Assembly: GCF_001542875.1 (NCBI RefSeq)
Contig: NZ_LMAF01000001.1
Coordinates: 186,001-250,000, forward strand
Origin: Erythrobacter sp. YT30
GTDB taxonomy: Bacteria > Pseudomonadota > Alphaproteobacteria > Sphingomonadales > Sphingomonadaceae
Direction: 5' to 3'
Length of the DNA stretch: 64,000 bases
The position numbers were made by a program, and so were the translations under genes. This document shows, one piece after another, positions 9,269 through 18,114 of this stretch (position 1 is the stretch's first letter; every line of letters begins with the position of its first letter). The notes under the pieces are model-generated. The model did no database searches and was not told the DNA's origin. It saw only the letters and a program-made list of their open reading frames with translations.

Positions 9269-9536
9269 GGTCCGAGGCCTCGATTTCCTCTTACAAGGTT
9301 GATGTCCGCGATCTTTATCTCGTCTGACGCTGCGACTTGACACCTGCACAGTTGAAGACCATTTGCGCGGCATTCGAAACGTAGCTGCCAGCGTGAAGCG
9401 GCGTCGCTGCAATGCGACTGCCCCGGCGGCGTTTCAATTGTTCTCCTAAGAGACTTCCCTTTTCACGCGGGCGGTTTTGACCTCCCGCGGCGCGCGCCCT
9501 GTATGGATCGCCTCGCATGATTACCGCGAGCAAGTT
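9269..9536. other. Intergenic region with a hairpin before the helicase gene
   Basis: No convincing gene. A GC-rich stem-loop is formed by 9466-9474 and 9481-9489 (CGCGGGCGG against CCTCCCGCG, one mismatch, 6-base loop), 48 bases before the helicase start. It lacks a T-run, so it is not a typical terminator and may sit in the 5' leader of the helicase mRNA. Leaders of cold-inducible DEAD-box helicase genes are often regulatory, but nothing here proves this. Confidence 0.35.
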
Positions 9537-10985
9537 ATGACAACATTTGACCAACTCGGTCTTTCTCAGCCCGTGCTCCAAGCGCTTGAGCTAAAGGGGT
9601 ATTCGGACCCAACACCTATTCAGGAGCAAGCTATTCCTCCGGTGCTAGAAGGGAGAGACCTTCTTGGCATCGCGCAAACTGGAACGGGTAAGACAGCCGC
9701 GTTTATGCTTCCGGGCATTGATCGATTGCGCGAAGCCGACAATCGCATTCCTTTCAAAAGCTGCCGTATGCTGGTGCTCGCGCCGACCCGCGAATTGGCG
9801 ACGCAGATTGCGGTCAGCGCCAAGGATTACGGCGCTATGGCAGGTCTTAAAGTGCAAGTGATTGTGGGGGGTACATCGGTGAATAAGGACCGCAACAAGC
9901 TCCACCGTGGGACCGATATTTTAGTAGCCACACCCGGCAGGCTACTCGATCTGATCGATCAAAAGGCTTTCAATCTCTCCGGCGTCGAAGTGCTCGTGCT
10001 CGATGAAGCGGATCAGATGCTCGATTTGGGCTTTATTCATGCGCTGCGCCGGATCAATCAATTGGTGCCCAAGGAACGTCAAACGCTCTTTTTCAGCGCC
10101 ACCATGCCCAAGGCAATTCGCGAGCTGGTGACAGGGTTTTGCAATGATCCAGTAAAGGTTTCCGTTACTCCGCAATCGAGCACGGCAGAACGGATCGAGC
10201 AGTATTTGTTCATGGTGCAGCAGGACGAAAAGCAGGCTCTGCTCCAGATGATCCTGTCGGGTCGTCACCCGATACCCGGTGAGCAGGAACGGGTATTGAT
10301 CTTCACCAGAACTAAGCATGGCGCAGACCGGGTCGTCAAAAAGCTTGGCCAGAATGGCATTAGGGCAAACGCCATTCACGGGAATAAATCGCAGGGTCAA
10401 AGGCAACGCGCGCTCGATGAATTCCGCGCTGGTCGTTGTTTGATCCTGATTGCAACCGATGTTGCCGCGCGCGGGATAGATATTCCGGGCGTATCGCACG
10501 TCATCAATTACGAGCTACCCAATGTGCCGGAACAATACGTTCACCGCATCGGGCGCACTGCGCGCGCAGGCCGCGATGGCATCGCGATTGCTTTTTGCGC
10601 TGAAGATGAGCGCGCTTACCTTAAGGACCTTCAGCGCAACACCGATGCCGAGCTCGAACGACTGGAGCTACCAGAAAACTTCCGCGCTGTCGTCGAGGGG
10701 GTTGGTCCGACAAAGCCGCCGCCACGCGGGGCAACGCGGGTTTCGAGGAAGAAAGTCCGGCCAAAACCGCTCGGAGGAGCAGGTGGCAAGAAGGCTGACG
10801 GTGCGAAGCCCAAATCCAAACCTAAATCGAAGCATCCATCGCGAAAAGGCAAGCCTGGAGGCGGTCCCTCTGCCGAGCGCAAAGGCGCAGGCACGGGCGG
10901 AAGAAATCCTGGCAAGCGCCCCGGCGGCTTTCGCAAACGCAGAGGTAAAGGTGCTGGTGGTGGTCCCCGGCGTGGCGGCGCTTAG
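9537..10985 (+). CDS. DEAD-box ATP-dependent RNA helicase, RhlE-like
   Basis: Unwinds RNA in ribosome assembly or mRNA turnover. The 482 residues show, in order, a Q motif (GYSDPTPIQEQAI), motif I AQTGTGKT at 46-53, PTRELATQ, DEADQMLD, SAT in FFSATMPK and motif VI HRIGRTARAG. The last 80 or so residues form a tail rich in Gly, Lys, Arg and Pro, expected to bind RNA. The ATG at 9537 gives the normal N-terminus MTTFDQLGL; a TTG at 9477 would add 20 residues across the hairpin and is rejected. RhlE is the nearest E. coli type, but which paralogue this is cannot be settled by eye. Confidence 0.93.
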   Translation: MTTFDQLGLSQPVLQALELKGYSDPTPIQEQAIPPVLEGRDLLGIAQTGTGKTAAFMLPGIDRLREADNRIPFKSCRMLVLAPTRELATQIAVSAKDYGAMAGLKVQVIVGGTSVNKDRNKLHRGTDILVATPGRLLDLIDQKAFNLSGVEVLVLDEADQMLDLGFIHALRRINQLVPKERQTLFFSATMPKAIRELVTGFCNDPVKVSVTPQSSTAERIEQYLFMVQQDEKQALLQMILSGRHPIPGEQERVLIFTRTKHGADRVVKKLGQNGIRANAIHGNKSQGQRQRALDEFRAGRCLILIATDVAARGIDIPGVSHVINYELPNVPEQYVHRIGRTARAGRDGIAIAFCAEDERAYLKDLQRNTDAELERLELPENFRAVVEGVGPTKPPPRGATRVSRKKVRPKPLGGAGGKKADGAKPKSKPKSKHPSRKGKPGGGPSAERKGAGTGGRNPGKRPGGFRKRRGKGAGGGPRRGGA

Positions 10986-11062
10986 TCTGCAGCGTAAAGC
11001 GTTCTTAACGAACCACTATTAAGGCTTTGCGCATTTACGAAAAAAGGAATGCGCGCGCAATC

Positions 11063-12091
11063 ATGTTCAGAACGGAGACCACACTCGTCGTGGGTTCAGG
11101 CGCCAATCGCGAGATTGAGATGCCGGATGGCCCAGAGCTTCTGAACCGCATCGTTGCAGGCTACGACTTTGATAGGCTCGGTTCTGAGGTGCAAAGCCGT
11201 GATTTGATTAATTTGGCCCAGATATTCGAGAGCATCGCGCCGCGTTACGATACCACAACGGAAGAGCTGATGAATGCGGGTCGAAAGATCCGAGCCGCCG
11301 GGACCGTGACTACCTCGATTGAGTCCATCATGGAGCAGCTGTCTGACGATCCGCTGGTAACCGTGGCGGGCAAAGTCGGCATCATTTACTACACGCTTCA
11401 GGCAGAATCGAAATCAACCCTCGCAAGAGAACCCCGCAACCCCGGCGAAATGCCATTGCGAGGGACGGAGAACTGGCTGTTCAAGCTGGGGCAGATGATC
11501 GTGACAGGCGCGCCCCGCAGGGAAGCGGAAAACTGCTTTTACAAACTCTCGATTATCGCCTTCACTTATGATCGCGCCATTGAACACTACTTGCCATGGG
11601 TTGCGGCAATGGCGTTCGGAATGGACATCGATGAAGCGCGCGCTCTTGTCGATCAGCACGTTCGCATCGTCCATCCACTTGGGATGGCAGGGCAGTTGCC
11701 GTGGCAGCAGGATGATAAACCCGTTGCCGATTGGGGACAGGTTGAGCCGGACGATTACGCCGAATTGACGCGCGCTGTCTTCACGTTCGGCAAGCGAAGC
11801 TCCAACCGCCAATTCACAGGCTACATGACCGCTGAAATGGCCCAGGGCAAAAGGCTCGGCATGCTCGGCTTCGATTTTGATCCGCTAAAACTTGCGATGA
11901 TTTTCGGATCGCCCATGGACCACGATCCCGAAGTGCTGGTTTCTTTTGCCGGTACAGTTGAAGAGCAACGCGACGCGATTGCGAGATTGATCAAACGCAA
12001 GACAGGTATCAGCCACGATGACCTGTTCACCCATCACGACGGTGGTTCTTACGAGTTGCTGCGCGACAACGCGCCTCTCCTTGAAAGCTAA
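11063..12091 (+). CDS. SIR2-like Rossmann-fold protein of unknown role
   Basis: 342 residues. The N-terminus reads ETTLVVGSGANREIEMPDG, like the glycine-rich start of SIR2-family domains (canonical GAGAS followed by a PxG turn). Further on, LSIIAFTYDRAIEHYL resembles the family's FNYDRxxE segment and RIVHPLGMAGQLPW the His-containing strand. Key positions differ from the canonical form: S12 and N15 in the loop, T168 where Asn is usual; H204 is kept. No other domain, signal peptide or membrane helix is seen. SIR2-like proteins bind or hydrolyse NAD and many act in phage defence, but no partner gene is adjacent. The ATG at 11063 is preferred to a TTG at 11027 because of AAGGA upstream, though that site is 14 bases away. 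The family call is by motif only. Confidence 0.72.
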   Translation: MFRTETTLVVGSGANREIEMPDGPELLNRIVAGYDFDRLGSEVQSRDLINLAQIFESIAPRYDTTTEELMNAGRKIRAAGTVTTSIESIMEQLSDDPLVTVAGKVGIIYYTLQAESKSTLAREPRNPGEMPLRGTENWLFKLGQMIVTGAPRREAENCFYKLSIIAFTYDRAIEHYLPWVAAMAFGMDIDEARALVDQHVRIVHPLGMAGQLPWQQDDKPVADWGQVEPDDYAELTRAVFTFGKRSSNRQFTGYMTAEMAQGKRLGMLGFDFDPLKLAMIFGSPMDHDPEVLVSFAGTVEEQRDAIARLIKRKTGISHDDLFTHHDGGSYELLRDNAPLLES

Positions 12092-12166
12092 ATCAACACT
12101 CTGGTTGGCAATAGACCTAAGGCAGGCCATATCGCTCCCGTAATGAAACAGGAGTGATCGAGCGCA

Positions 12167-13522
12167 ATGGCCGATACCGAATACGATTTTGATCTCTTTA
12201 CCATCGGGATAGGCTCTGGCGGAACGAGGGCAAGCCGCGTTGCGGCTGCGCACGGCGCTCGGGTTGCCGCAGCGGAAGAGCACCGGGTTGGTGGGACATG
12301 TGTGATCCGCGGCTGCGTACCGAAAAAGATGCTGGTCTATGGCGCGCACTTCGCAGAAGACTTGGAAGATGCAACGCAATTTGGCTGGACCGTTGAAGGC
12401 AAGAGCTTCGATTGGATAAAGCTGCGCGATCACGTCTTAAGCGATATTGACCGCATAGAAGATGTCTACACCGACACTCTCGACAAGCATGACGTGACGA
12501 TCTTTCATGAGCGCGCCGAGATCACGGGTGATCATGAAATCACGTTGGCTAGCGGAAAAGTCGTGACCGCCAAGTACATTCTCATTGCGACCGGCGCCTG
12601 GCCGCATGTGCCAGAATTTGAAGGTTCAGAGCATTGCATCACCTCGAACGAAGCGTTTCACCTTGATGGGATACCGAAGCGGATATTGATTGCTGGCGGA
12701 GGATACATCGCAAATGAATTTGCGGGCATCTTCAATCAATTCGGTGCCAGGGTCACAATCGCCAACCGTTCCGATGTCATCCTGCGCCAATACGATTTCT
12801 CTCTGCGTGATCGGCTCATGCAGATTTCCATGACCAAAGGAATTGAGTTCTGCTTCCATGCGGAATTCGAATATGTGCGTAAGAACGATGATGGCAGCTT
12901 CGCGGTGAAGATGACCAATCATGAAGAGCGCGAATTTGATCTTGTAATGATCGCAACCGGGCGTGTGCCGAACACAAAAGGTCTCGGCCTTGAAAACATC
13001 GGTGTGGAGCTTGGCCACAAGGGCGAGATCAAGGTCGATGCCTATTCGAAAACCAATGTCGATTACGTCTATGCCGTTGGCGACGTCACCGATCGGGTGC
13101 AGTTAACCCCCGTTGCCATTCGCGAGGGCCAAGCGTTTGCCGACAGCATGTTTGGGCCCGGCGAAGCCTATTGCGTCGATCACTCCTGCATTCCGAGCGC
13201 CGTCTTTAGCCACCCCCCAATATCCTCGGTCGGTCTCAATGAGCGCGAGGCAAAGGACCAGTATGGCAAGGTCGCCGTCTACACCTCCGACTTCCGCCCG
13301 ATGAAGAATGTGGTCGCTGGGCGCAATGAGCGCAGCCTTGTGAAGATGATCTGCGATGATGCGAACGGAAAGATCCTTGGCATTCACATGATCGGCCCGG
13401 ATGCTCCTGAAATCATGCAGGCTGCAGCGGTTGCAGTGAAGGCCGGCATGAACAAGTCAGACTTTGATGCTACGACAGCGATCCACCCCACAGTCGCTGA
13501 AGAGCTGGTCCTGCTGAGATAG
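12167..13522 (+). CDS. gor: Glutathione-disulfide reductase
   Basis: NADPH-dependent flavoprotein that keeps glutathione reduced in the cytoplasm. The 451 residues have an N-terminal FAD-binding glycine loop (GIGSGGTRAS), the redox disulfide C45/C50 in GGTCVIRGCVPKKM, the central NAD(P) loop AGGGYIANEFAG, the second FAD motif YAVGDVTDRVQLTPVA and the C-terminal dimer-interface His-Glu in AIHPTVAEE. RVPNTKGLGLE is also typical of the family. A CAGGAGTGA ribosome site precedes the ATG. The next gene follows after 52 bases and may be co-transcribed. Confidence 0.95.
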   Translation: MADTEYDFDLFTIGIGSGGTRASRVAAAHGARVAAAEEHRVGGTCVIRGCVPKKMLVYGAHFAEDLEDATQFGWTVEGKSFDWIKLRDHVLSDIDRIEDVYTDTLDKHDVTIFHERAEITGDHEITLASGKVVTAKYILIATGAWPHVPEFEGSEHCITSNEAFHLDGIPKRILIAGGGYIANEFAGIFNQFGARVTIANRSDVILRQYDFSLRDRLMQISMTKGIEFCFHAEFEYVRKNDDGSFAVKMTNHEEREFDLVMIATGRVPNTKGLGLENIGVELGHKGEIKVDAYSKTNVDYVYAVGDVTDRVQLTPVAIREGQAFADSMFGPGEAYCVDHSCIPSAVFSHPPISSVGLNEREAKDQYGKVAVYTSDFRPMKNVVAGRNERSLVKMICDDANGKILGIHMIGPDAPEIMQAAAVAVKAGMNKSDFDATTAIHPTVAEELVLLR

Positions 13523-13574
13523 ATTGCCACCTGCCACTCATCCCAATAGGCTGAATAAAAAAGGGAGAGCGATC

Positions 13575-14600
13575 ATGGGGCAAACTATCTTGGTGACGGG
13601 TGGCACCGGCTACATCGGCGGTGAATTAATCGATCAGCTGCTGGAAGCTGGCAAGACTGTTCACACGACCGTGCGCAATAAAGCCAAAGGCGAACCAAGG
13701 CTTCGCGCCCGTTGGCCGGATGCGGGCGAGCGTTTGAAAGTCTTTGAAGCAGACCTCGAGGCAGATACTGGTTGGGCAGAGGCATGCAGCGGGTGCGACG
13801 GTGTTGCGCATGTTGCATCCCCTTTTCCCCTGACAGTTCCAAAACACCCGGACGAGCTAGTCATCCCCGCACGTGAAGGTGCTTTAAGAGCACTGCGTTT
13901 CGCCCATGAGGCAGGCGTCCAACGCTTTGTTCTTACCAGCTCCGCCGCAGCAATCGCGTATGGCCATCCGCCTGGGAAAGGTCACTTCACCGAAGCTGAT
14001 TGGACTGTGCTCGAAAACCCATCTGTCCCGCCATATCACCGCTCCAAAACCGTCGCGGAAAGGGAATCGCGCGAGTGGGTGAAGGATAACGCGCCTGATA
14101 TGGCTTTCTGCTCTGTGAACCCGGTGGCGGTGCTGGGACCTGTCGTGAACGATGATCTATCGACATCCATTGCGCTGGTTGAAAAGTTGATGACGGGTGA
14201 GATCCCGGCGATCCCTGATGTTGGATTTGGCATTGTCGATGTTCGCGACGTTGCAAAGGCGCACAGGCTCGCGCTTGATGCTCCCCATGAGACGGTAAAA
14301 AACGGACGCTTCGCTGTGTCGGACAAATTCCTTTGGATGCGCGATATCGCTCATATCCTGCGCGACCGGGTGCCCGCCTATGCAGGCAAAGTGCCCAAGC
14401 GCGGCCTGCCAAGCATCATGGTGACATTGCTCGCTCCGTTCTCCGCCGATCTAAAGCAGGTAAAAACCGAACTGGGGCGAACACGCGATGTGTCGGGAGA
14501 GCACGCCTCGTCCACGCTGGGGTTCGATTACATTCCAGCGGCTGAATCGGTTGAAGCGACCGCGCGATCTTTGGTCGAACATGGGATCGTGAAGTTCTGA
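13575..14600 (+). CDS. NAD-dependent epimerase/dehydratase family reductase (dihydroflavonol-reductase-like)
   Basis: 341-residue extended short-chain dehydrogenase. The N-terminal nucleotide loop is TGGTGYIGGELIDQL, and the catalytic Tyr-Lys appears as YHRSKTVAE after LTSSAAAIAYG. The arrangement matches the dihydroflavonol 4-reductase/cinnamoyl-CoA reductase-like group, whose bacterial members reduce various aldehydes or ketones. The substrate cannot be read from sequence. The ATG at 13575 has an AAGGGAGAG site; the frame extends upstream to 13524 but without a good site. It follows gor, which might mean a detoxification role, but that is only positional inference. Confidence 0.85.
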   Translation: MGQTILVTGGTGYIGGELIDQLLEAGKTVHTTVRNKAKGEPRLRARWPDAGERLKVFEADLEADTGWAEACSGCDGVAHVASPFPLTVPKHPDELVIPAREGALRALRFAHEAGVQRFVLTSSAAAIAYGHPPGKGHFTEADWTVLENPSVPPYHRSKTVAERESREWVKDNAPDMAFCSVNPVAVLGPVVNDDLSTSIALVEKLMTGEIPAIPDVGFGIVDVRDVAKAHRLALDAPHETVKNGRFAVSDKFLWMRDIAHILRDRVPAYAGKVPKRGLPSIMVTLLAPFSADLKQVKTELGRTRDVSGEHASSTLGFDYIPAAESVEATARSLVEHGIVKF

Positions 14601-14690
14601 TCAGGCAACCTCACACTTGTGTGATTGACGCCTTTGCAACACTGCGGCATCGCAAAGCTCGATTTCGAAATTGCCATCAGGGGAAACCAT

Positions 14691-16223
14691 TTGTCCGCCA
14701 ACATTGCTGAAATGGAACGCCGCCGCGAAGCCTCCAAGATGGGCGGCGGGGAAAAGCGTATTGCTGCGCAGCACGCCAAGGGAAAGCTCACTGCGCGTGA
14801 GCGTTTGGATGTGCTGCTGGATGAAGGCAGCTTTGAAGAACTCGACACTTACGTTGAGCACGATTGCATCGATTTCGGGATGGAAGATCAGAAAATCCCC
14901 GGCGACGGCGTCGTCACTGGATCGGGCACGATCAACGGGCGGTTGGTCTATGTCTTCAGCCAAGACTTCACCGTGTTCGGCGGATCGCTGTCAAAACGCC
15001 ATGCGGAGAAAATCTGCAAGGTGATGGACACTGCGATGAAAGTGGGTGCGCCTGTTATCGGGCTAAACGATTCAGGCGGCGCGCGTATTCAGGAAGGCGT
15101 CGCATCGCTTGGCGGCTATGCTGAGGTGTTCCAAAAGAACGTGCTGGCGTCAGGCGTTGTGCCCCAGATCAGCCTTATCATGGGGCCATGCGCGGGCGGT
15201 GCGGTTTATTCGCCCGCTATGACAGACTTCATCTTCATGGTGAAAGACAGCTCCTACATGTTCGTGACCGGGCCGGATGTGGTGAAAACCGTCACCAATG
15301 AAGTCGTGACACAAGAAGAATTGGGCGGAGCGATCACCCATTCGACCAAAACGAGCGTTGCTGATTGCGCGTTTGAGAACGACATCGAAACGCTTCTCGC
15401 AACGCGCGAGTTCTTCAATTACTTGCCACTATCCAATCGCGAGGAGCCGCCAGAGCTTCCCACAAATGATCCGTGGGATAGGCTGGAACATTCGCTCGAC
15501 ACGCTGATCCCGGACAATGCAAACCAGCCTTATGATATGCATGAGGTGATTTCTAAGACACTGGATGAGGGCGAATTTTTCGAAATCCAGCCGGGACACG
15601 CTGCAAACATCATCTGCGGATTTGGCCGAGTGGAGGGGCGCACTGTGGGAGTTGTCGCGAACCAGCCAATGGTGCTGGCGGGCGTACTCGATATCAACTC
15701 ATCGAAAAAGGCCGCGCGTTTTGTTCGTTTTTGCGATGCGTTTGAAATCCCTATTGTCACTTTTGTCGATGTCCCCGGCTTCCTTCCCGGAACCGCGCAG
15801 GAATTGGGCGGGATCATCAAACACGGCGCCAAACTGCTTTTCGCCTATGCTGAGGCGACCGTGCCCAAGATCACCGTCATCACCCGCAAGGCCTATGGCG
15901 GCGCGTATGATGTGATGGCGAGCAAGCACTTGCGGGGCGATTTAAACTACGCCTGGCCCACTGCCGAAATCGCGGTTATGGGCGCTAAGGGTGCGGTGGA
16001 GATCATCTTCCGCCAGGACCGCGATGATCCGGACAAGATCGCGGAGAAAACGAAGGAATACGAAGACCGCTTCGCCAACCCGTTCGTGGCAGCGCAGCGC
16101 GGCTACATCGACGAAGTGATCTACCCACACTCAACGCGGAAGCGGATTGCATTGGGTTTAAGGAAGCTGCGCACGAAGCAGCTGGAAAACCCTTGGAAGA
16201 AGCATGACAACATTCCATTGTGA
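14691..16223 (+). CDS. pccB: Propionyl-CoA carboxylase, carboxyltransferase (beta) subunit
   Basis: Transfers carboxyl from biotin to propionyl-CoA, giving methylmalonyl-CoA. The 510-residue length and motifs fit the acyl-CoA carboxyltransferase family: [45 protein letters not shown] and [15 protein letters not shown] place the start at TTG 14691, which has an AGGGGA site 6 bases upstream and yields the N-terminus [17 protein letters not shown] at 14625 would add 22 unlikely residues. Its stop overlaps the next gene's start. Alpha subunit pccA lies about 7 kb downstream on the same strand. Confidence 0.95.
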   Translation: MSANIAEMERRREASKMGGGEKRIAAQHAKGKLTARERLDVLLDEGSFEELDTYVEHDCIDFGMEDQKIPGDGVVTGSGTINGRLVYVFSQDFTVFGGSLSKRHAEKICKVMDTAMKVGAPVIGLNDSGGARIQEGVASLGGYAEVFQKNVLASGVVPQISLIMGPCAGGAVYSPAMTDFIFMVKDSSYMFVTGPDVVKTVTNEVVTQEELGGAITHSTKTSVADCAFENDIETLLATREFFNYLPLSNREEPPELPTNDPWDRLEHSLDTLIPDNANQPYDMHEVISKTLDEGEFFEIQPGHAANIICGFGRVEGRTVGVVANQPMVLAGVLDINSSKKAARFVRFCDAFEIPIVTFVDVPGFLPGTAQELGGIIKHGAKLLFAYAEATVPKITVITRKAYGGAYDVMASKHLRGDLNYAWPTAEIAVMGAKGAVEIIFRQDRDDPDKIAEKTKEYEDRFANPFVAAQRGYIDEVIYPHSTRKRIALGLRKLRTKQLENPWKKHDNIPL

Positions 16224-16741
16224 TGGGTAACGAAGTCGCACTTGTCATTGTCGCAATAGTCGGTGTTCTTGGAACCCTTGGTGGGGCGGTTATCGGGCCG
16301 CTATTTCAACGAAAGCATGAGCAATGGAAAGCTCGCCGTGCTGACGAACAGTTGTTGAGAGATAAGGCGCAGGAACTATTTGATGAGTTAGATCGGCTAA
16401 CGATCGGATCACATAGTTCAATGATTAGTACCATGCAGCGAGTGGGATCTGAGGAGTCTGAGGTCCAACCAGTTCCTGATCTCGGAAAGATACGCGCTAT
16501 CACCACTGTGTACTTCCCGACCTGTCAAGGCGCAGTTGTGCGTTTTGAAAACGCTGTCCGAGAGCAAGGGATAGAGACCACCAATCAGATGAGGAAGATG
16601 ATGAATGACGGCGATCTAGGGGCAAACGCGATTAAAGCGATGACAATTAGTCTTGTCACTCAGCACCAAGCTATTTCGCGAGATCTGGTAGTGGAATTGA
16701 GAAAAGAACTGAATGCAATTGTCCCAAGGATAAAGCAATGA
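16223..16741 (+). CDS. Small membrane-anchored protein of unknown function between pccB and mce
   Basis: About 172 residues: one N-terminal membrane segment (residues about 5-28, VALVIVAIVGVLGTLGGAVIG), then a charged helical cytoplasmic part. No family is recognised. The start is the ATG at 16223, sharing a base with the pccB stop (a GTG at 16220 would overlap it as GTGA). Its stop overlaps the mce start as ATGA. By eye its codons are more AT-rich than its neighbours (runs such as TTAGTCTTGTCACTCAGC), suggesting later acquisition, yet it is neatly coupled at both ends. A role in the propionate pathway is not evident. Confidence 0.7.
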   Translation: MGNEVALVIVAIVGVLGTLGGAVIGPLFQRKHEQWKARRADEQLLRDKAQELFDELDRLTIGSHSSMISTMQRVGSEESEVQPVPDLGKIRAITTVYFPTCQGAVVRFENAVREQGIETTNQMRKMMNDGDLGANAIKAMTISLVTQHQAISRDLVVELRKELNAIVPRIKQ

Positions 16742-17181
16742 AACTAGGCCGCCTGAACCACGTCGGGGTCGCAACCCCCTCCATCGCAGACTCCATCGTT
16801 CACTACCGCGACACAATGGGTGCAACTTCGATCTCGGATGAGATCATCCTCGAAGACCGGGGCCTTAAGGTCGTCTTTGTCGATACGCCTACGCATTCTG
16901 GAATGGATGGCACACAGATCGAGCTCATCGAAGAGCTCACTCCCGGCGAAACCGCCATCACCGCTTTTCTCGCGAAGAATCCGCTCGGCGGGCAGCATCA
17001 TGTCTGTTTCGAGGTTGAGGACATCGAGGAAGCGCGCGCGTGGTTCGAAGGGAAGGGCAAGCGCATTCTTGGCCCAACCGTAATCGGCGCACATGGCACA
17101 CCTATCTTTTTCGTCCATCCCAAAGATATGCAGGGCATGCTTACCGAGATCATGGAAACGCCCAAATCCGGCGCGCACTGA
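16738..17181 (+). CDS. mce: Methylmalonyl-CoA epimerase
   Basis: Converts (S)- to (R)-methylmalonyl-CoA so that the mutase can use it. The 147 residues form a vicinal-oxygen-chelate fold: metal ligand H8 in LNHVGVAT, QIELIEEL, a second ligand in GGQHHVCFEV (H87 or H88) and a C-terminal Glu in GMLTEIME. Length is normal for the family. The start overlaps the preceding stop (ATGA). Context with pccB and the mutase makes the function firm. Confidence 0.95.
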   Translation: MKLGRLNHVGVATPSIADSIVHYRDTMGATSISDEIILEDRGLKVVFVDTPTHSGMDGTQIELIEELTPGETAITAFLAKNPLGGQHHVCFEVEDIEEARAWFEGKGKRILGPTVIGAHGTPIFFVHPKDMQGMLTEIMETPKSGAH

Positions 17182-17282
17182 TCCGTTCCACGCTCTCTTG
17201 ACCAAGGGCGCCGTAGCGGACTTGTGTTGACGCGAGCGTAAGGGCAGAACAGTTGCCGAATGAAACCCTTGGGAGAGCTTCA

Positions 17283-18068
17283 TTGACCTACGAAACCATC
17301 CGCGTCGAGGCCGAAGGCCCGCTCAAAGTCATCACCTTGAACAGGCCAGACCGGCTTAACGCCATGCCGCCGCAAATGGCAGACGAGCTGGGCGAGGCAT
17401 TCTACGATCTGGGTGATGCGCGCGCTGTTCTTATCACCGGCGAGGGGAAGGGCTTTTGCTCTGGTGCGGATCTGGCTGCGCGTGGCGAGGCATCGGCGCT
17501 AACCAGTAAAGGCGGCAGCCACAAGGCTCTACAGAACCACTACAATCCAGCAATTAGTCAGGTTTTGCGCGCAGAAGTACCAGTCATTTGCGCTGTGAAT
17601 GGTCCGGCTGCGGGTGTGGGTTGCTCGCTGGCTCTTGCTGCCGATTTTACCATCGCTTCGAAGAATGCCTATTTTCTCCAGGCCTTCGTCAATATCGGGC
17701 TGGTGCCCGACGGCGGATCGACTTGGCTGCTCGCCCGTGCAATCGGCCGCGCTCGCGCCACGCGGATGATGATGCTGGGTGAAAAGATCGGGGCTGAACA
17801 GGCTGAGGATTGGGGGCTCATCTACAAGGCTGTCGAAGCTGAGAGCCTGATGGATGAGGCGCGCGCACTGGGTGAAAAGCTCGCCAATGGCCCGACACTC
17901 GCACTAAAGACCATGAAGAAACAGCTCAACACCGCGCTTGATGGCAGTGTGCAGGAAGTGTTCGTCACTGAAGCCGAAGGCCAGCGCCTTGCCGGTGCGA
18001 GCGCCGATGCGATGGAAGGTGGGATGGCTTTCCTGCAAAAGCGCAAGGCCGAATTTAAAGGAAAATAG
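17283..18068 (+). CDS. Enoyl-CoA hydratase/isomerase family protein (PaaG-like)
   Basis: 261-residue crotonase-fold enzyme. Visible are [13 protein letters not shown], the first oxyanion-loop motif [14 protein letters not shown] and the second, [19 protein letters not shown]. The segment [13 protein letters not shown] with Asp in place of the hydratase Glu is typical of the PaaG-type isomerases of phenylacetate catabolism, so a plain hydratase label may be wrong. I choose TTG 17283, with GGGAGAG about 6 bases upstream; the TTG at 17253 would add 10 residues. Sits between mce and the mutase, so the acyl-CoA substrate may feed propionyl-CoA formation (inference). Confidence 0.9.
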   Translation: MTYETIRVEAEGPLKVITLNRPDRLNAMPPQMADELGEAFYDLGDARAVLITGEGKGFCSGADLAARGEASALTSKGGSHKALQNHYNPAISQVLRAEVPVICAVNGPAAGVGCSLALAADFTIASKNAYFLQAFVNIGLVPDGGSTWLLARAIGRARATRMMMLGEKIGAEQAEDWGLIYKAVEAESLMDEARALGEKLANGPTLALKTMKKQLNTALDGSVQEVFVTEAEGQRLAGASADAMEGGMAFLQKRKAEFKGK

Positions 18069-18114
18069 GTCCGGACAACTTTCGTCCTGCCGTCTTTGTG
18101 CTAGTGGCTGTCCT

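Noticed and set aside
9315..9581. An 88-codon frame on the minus strand before the helicase gene
   Set aside because: It overlaps the helicase start, carries no domain and covers the hairpin; I read the region as untranslated.
11063..12091. Idea that the SIR2-like gene heads a multi-gene phage-defence system
   Set aside because: Flanking genes are a DEAD-box helicase and glutathione reductase, both ordinary; no nuclease, TIR or ATPase partner is adjacent.
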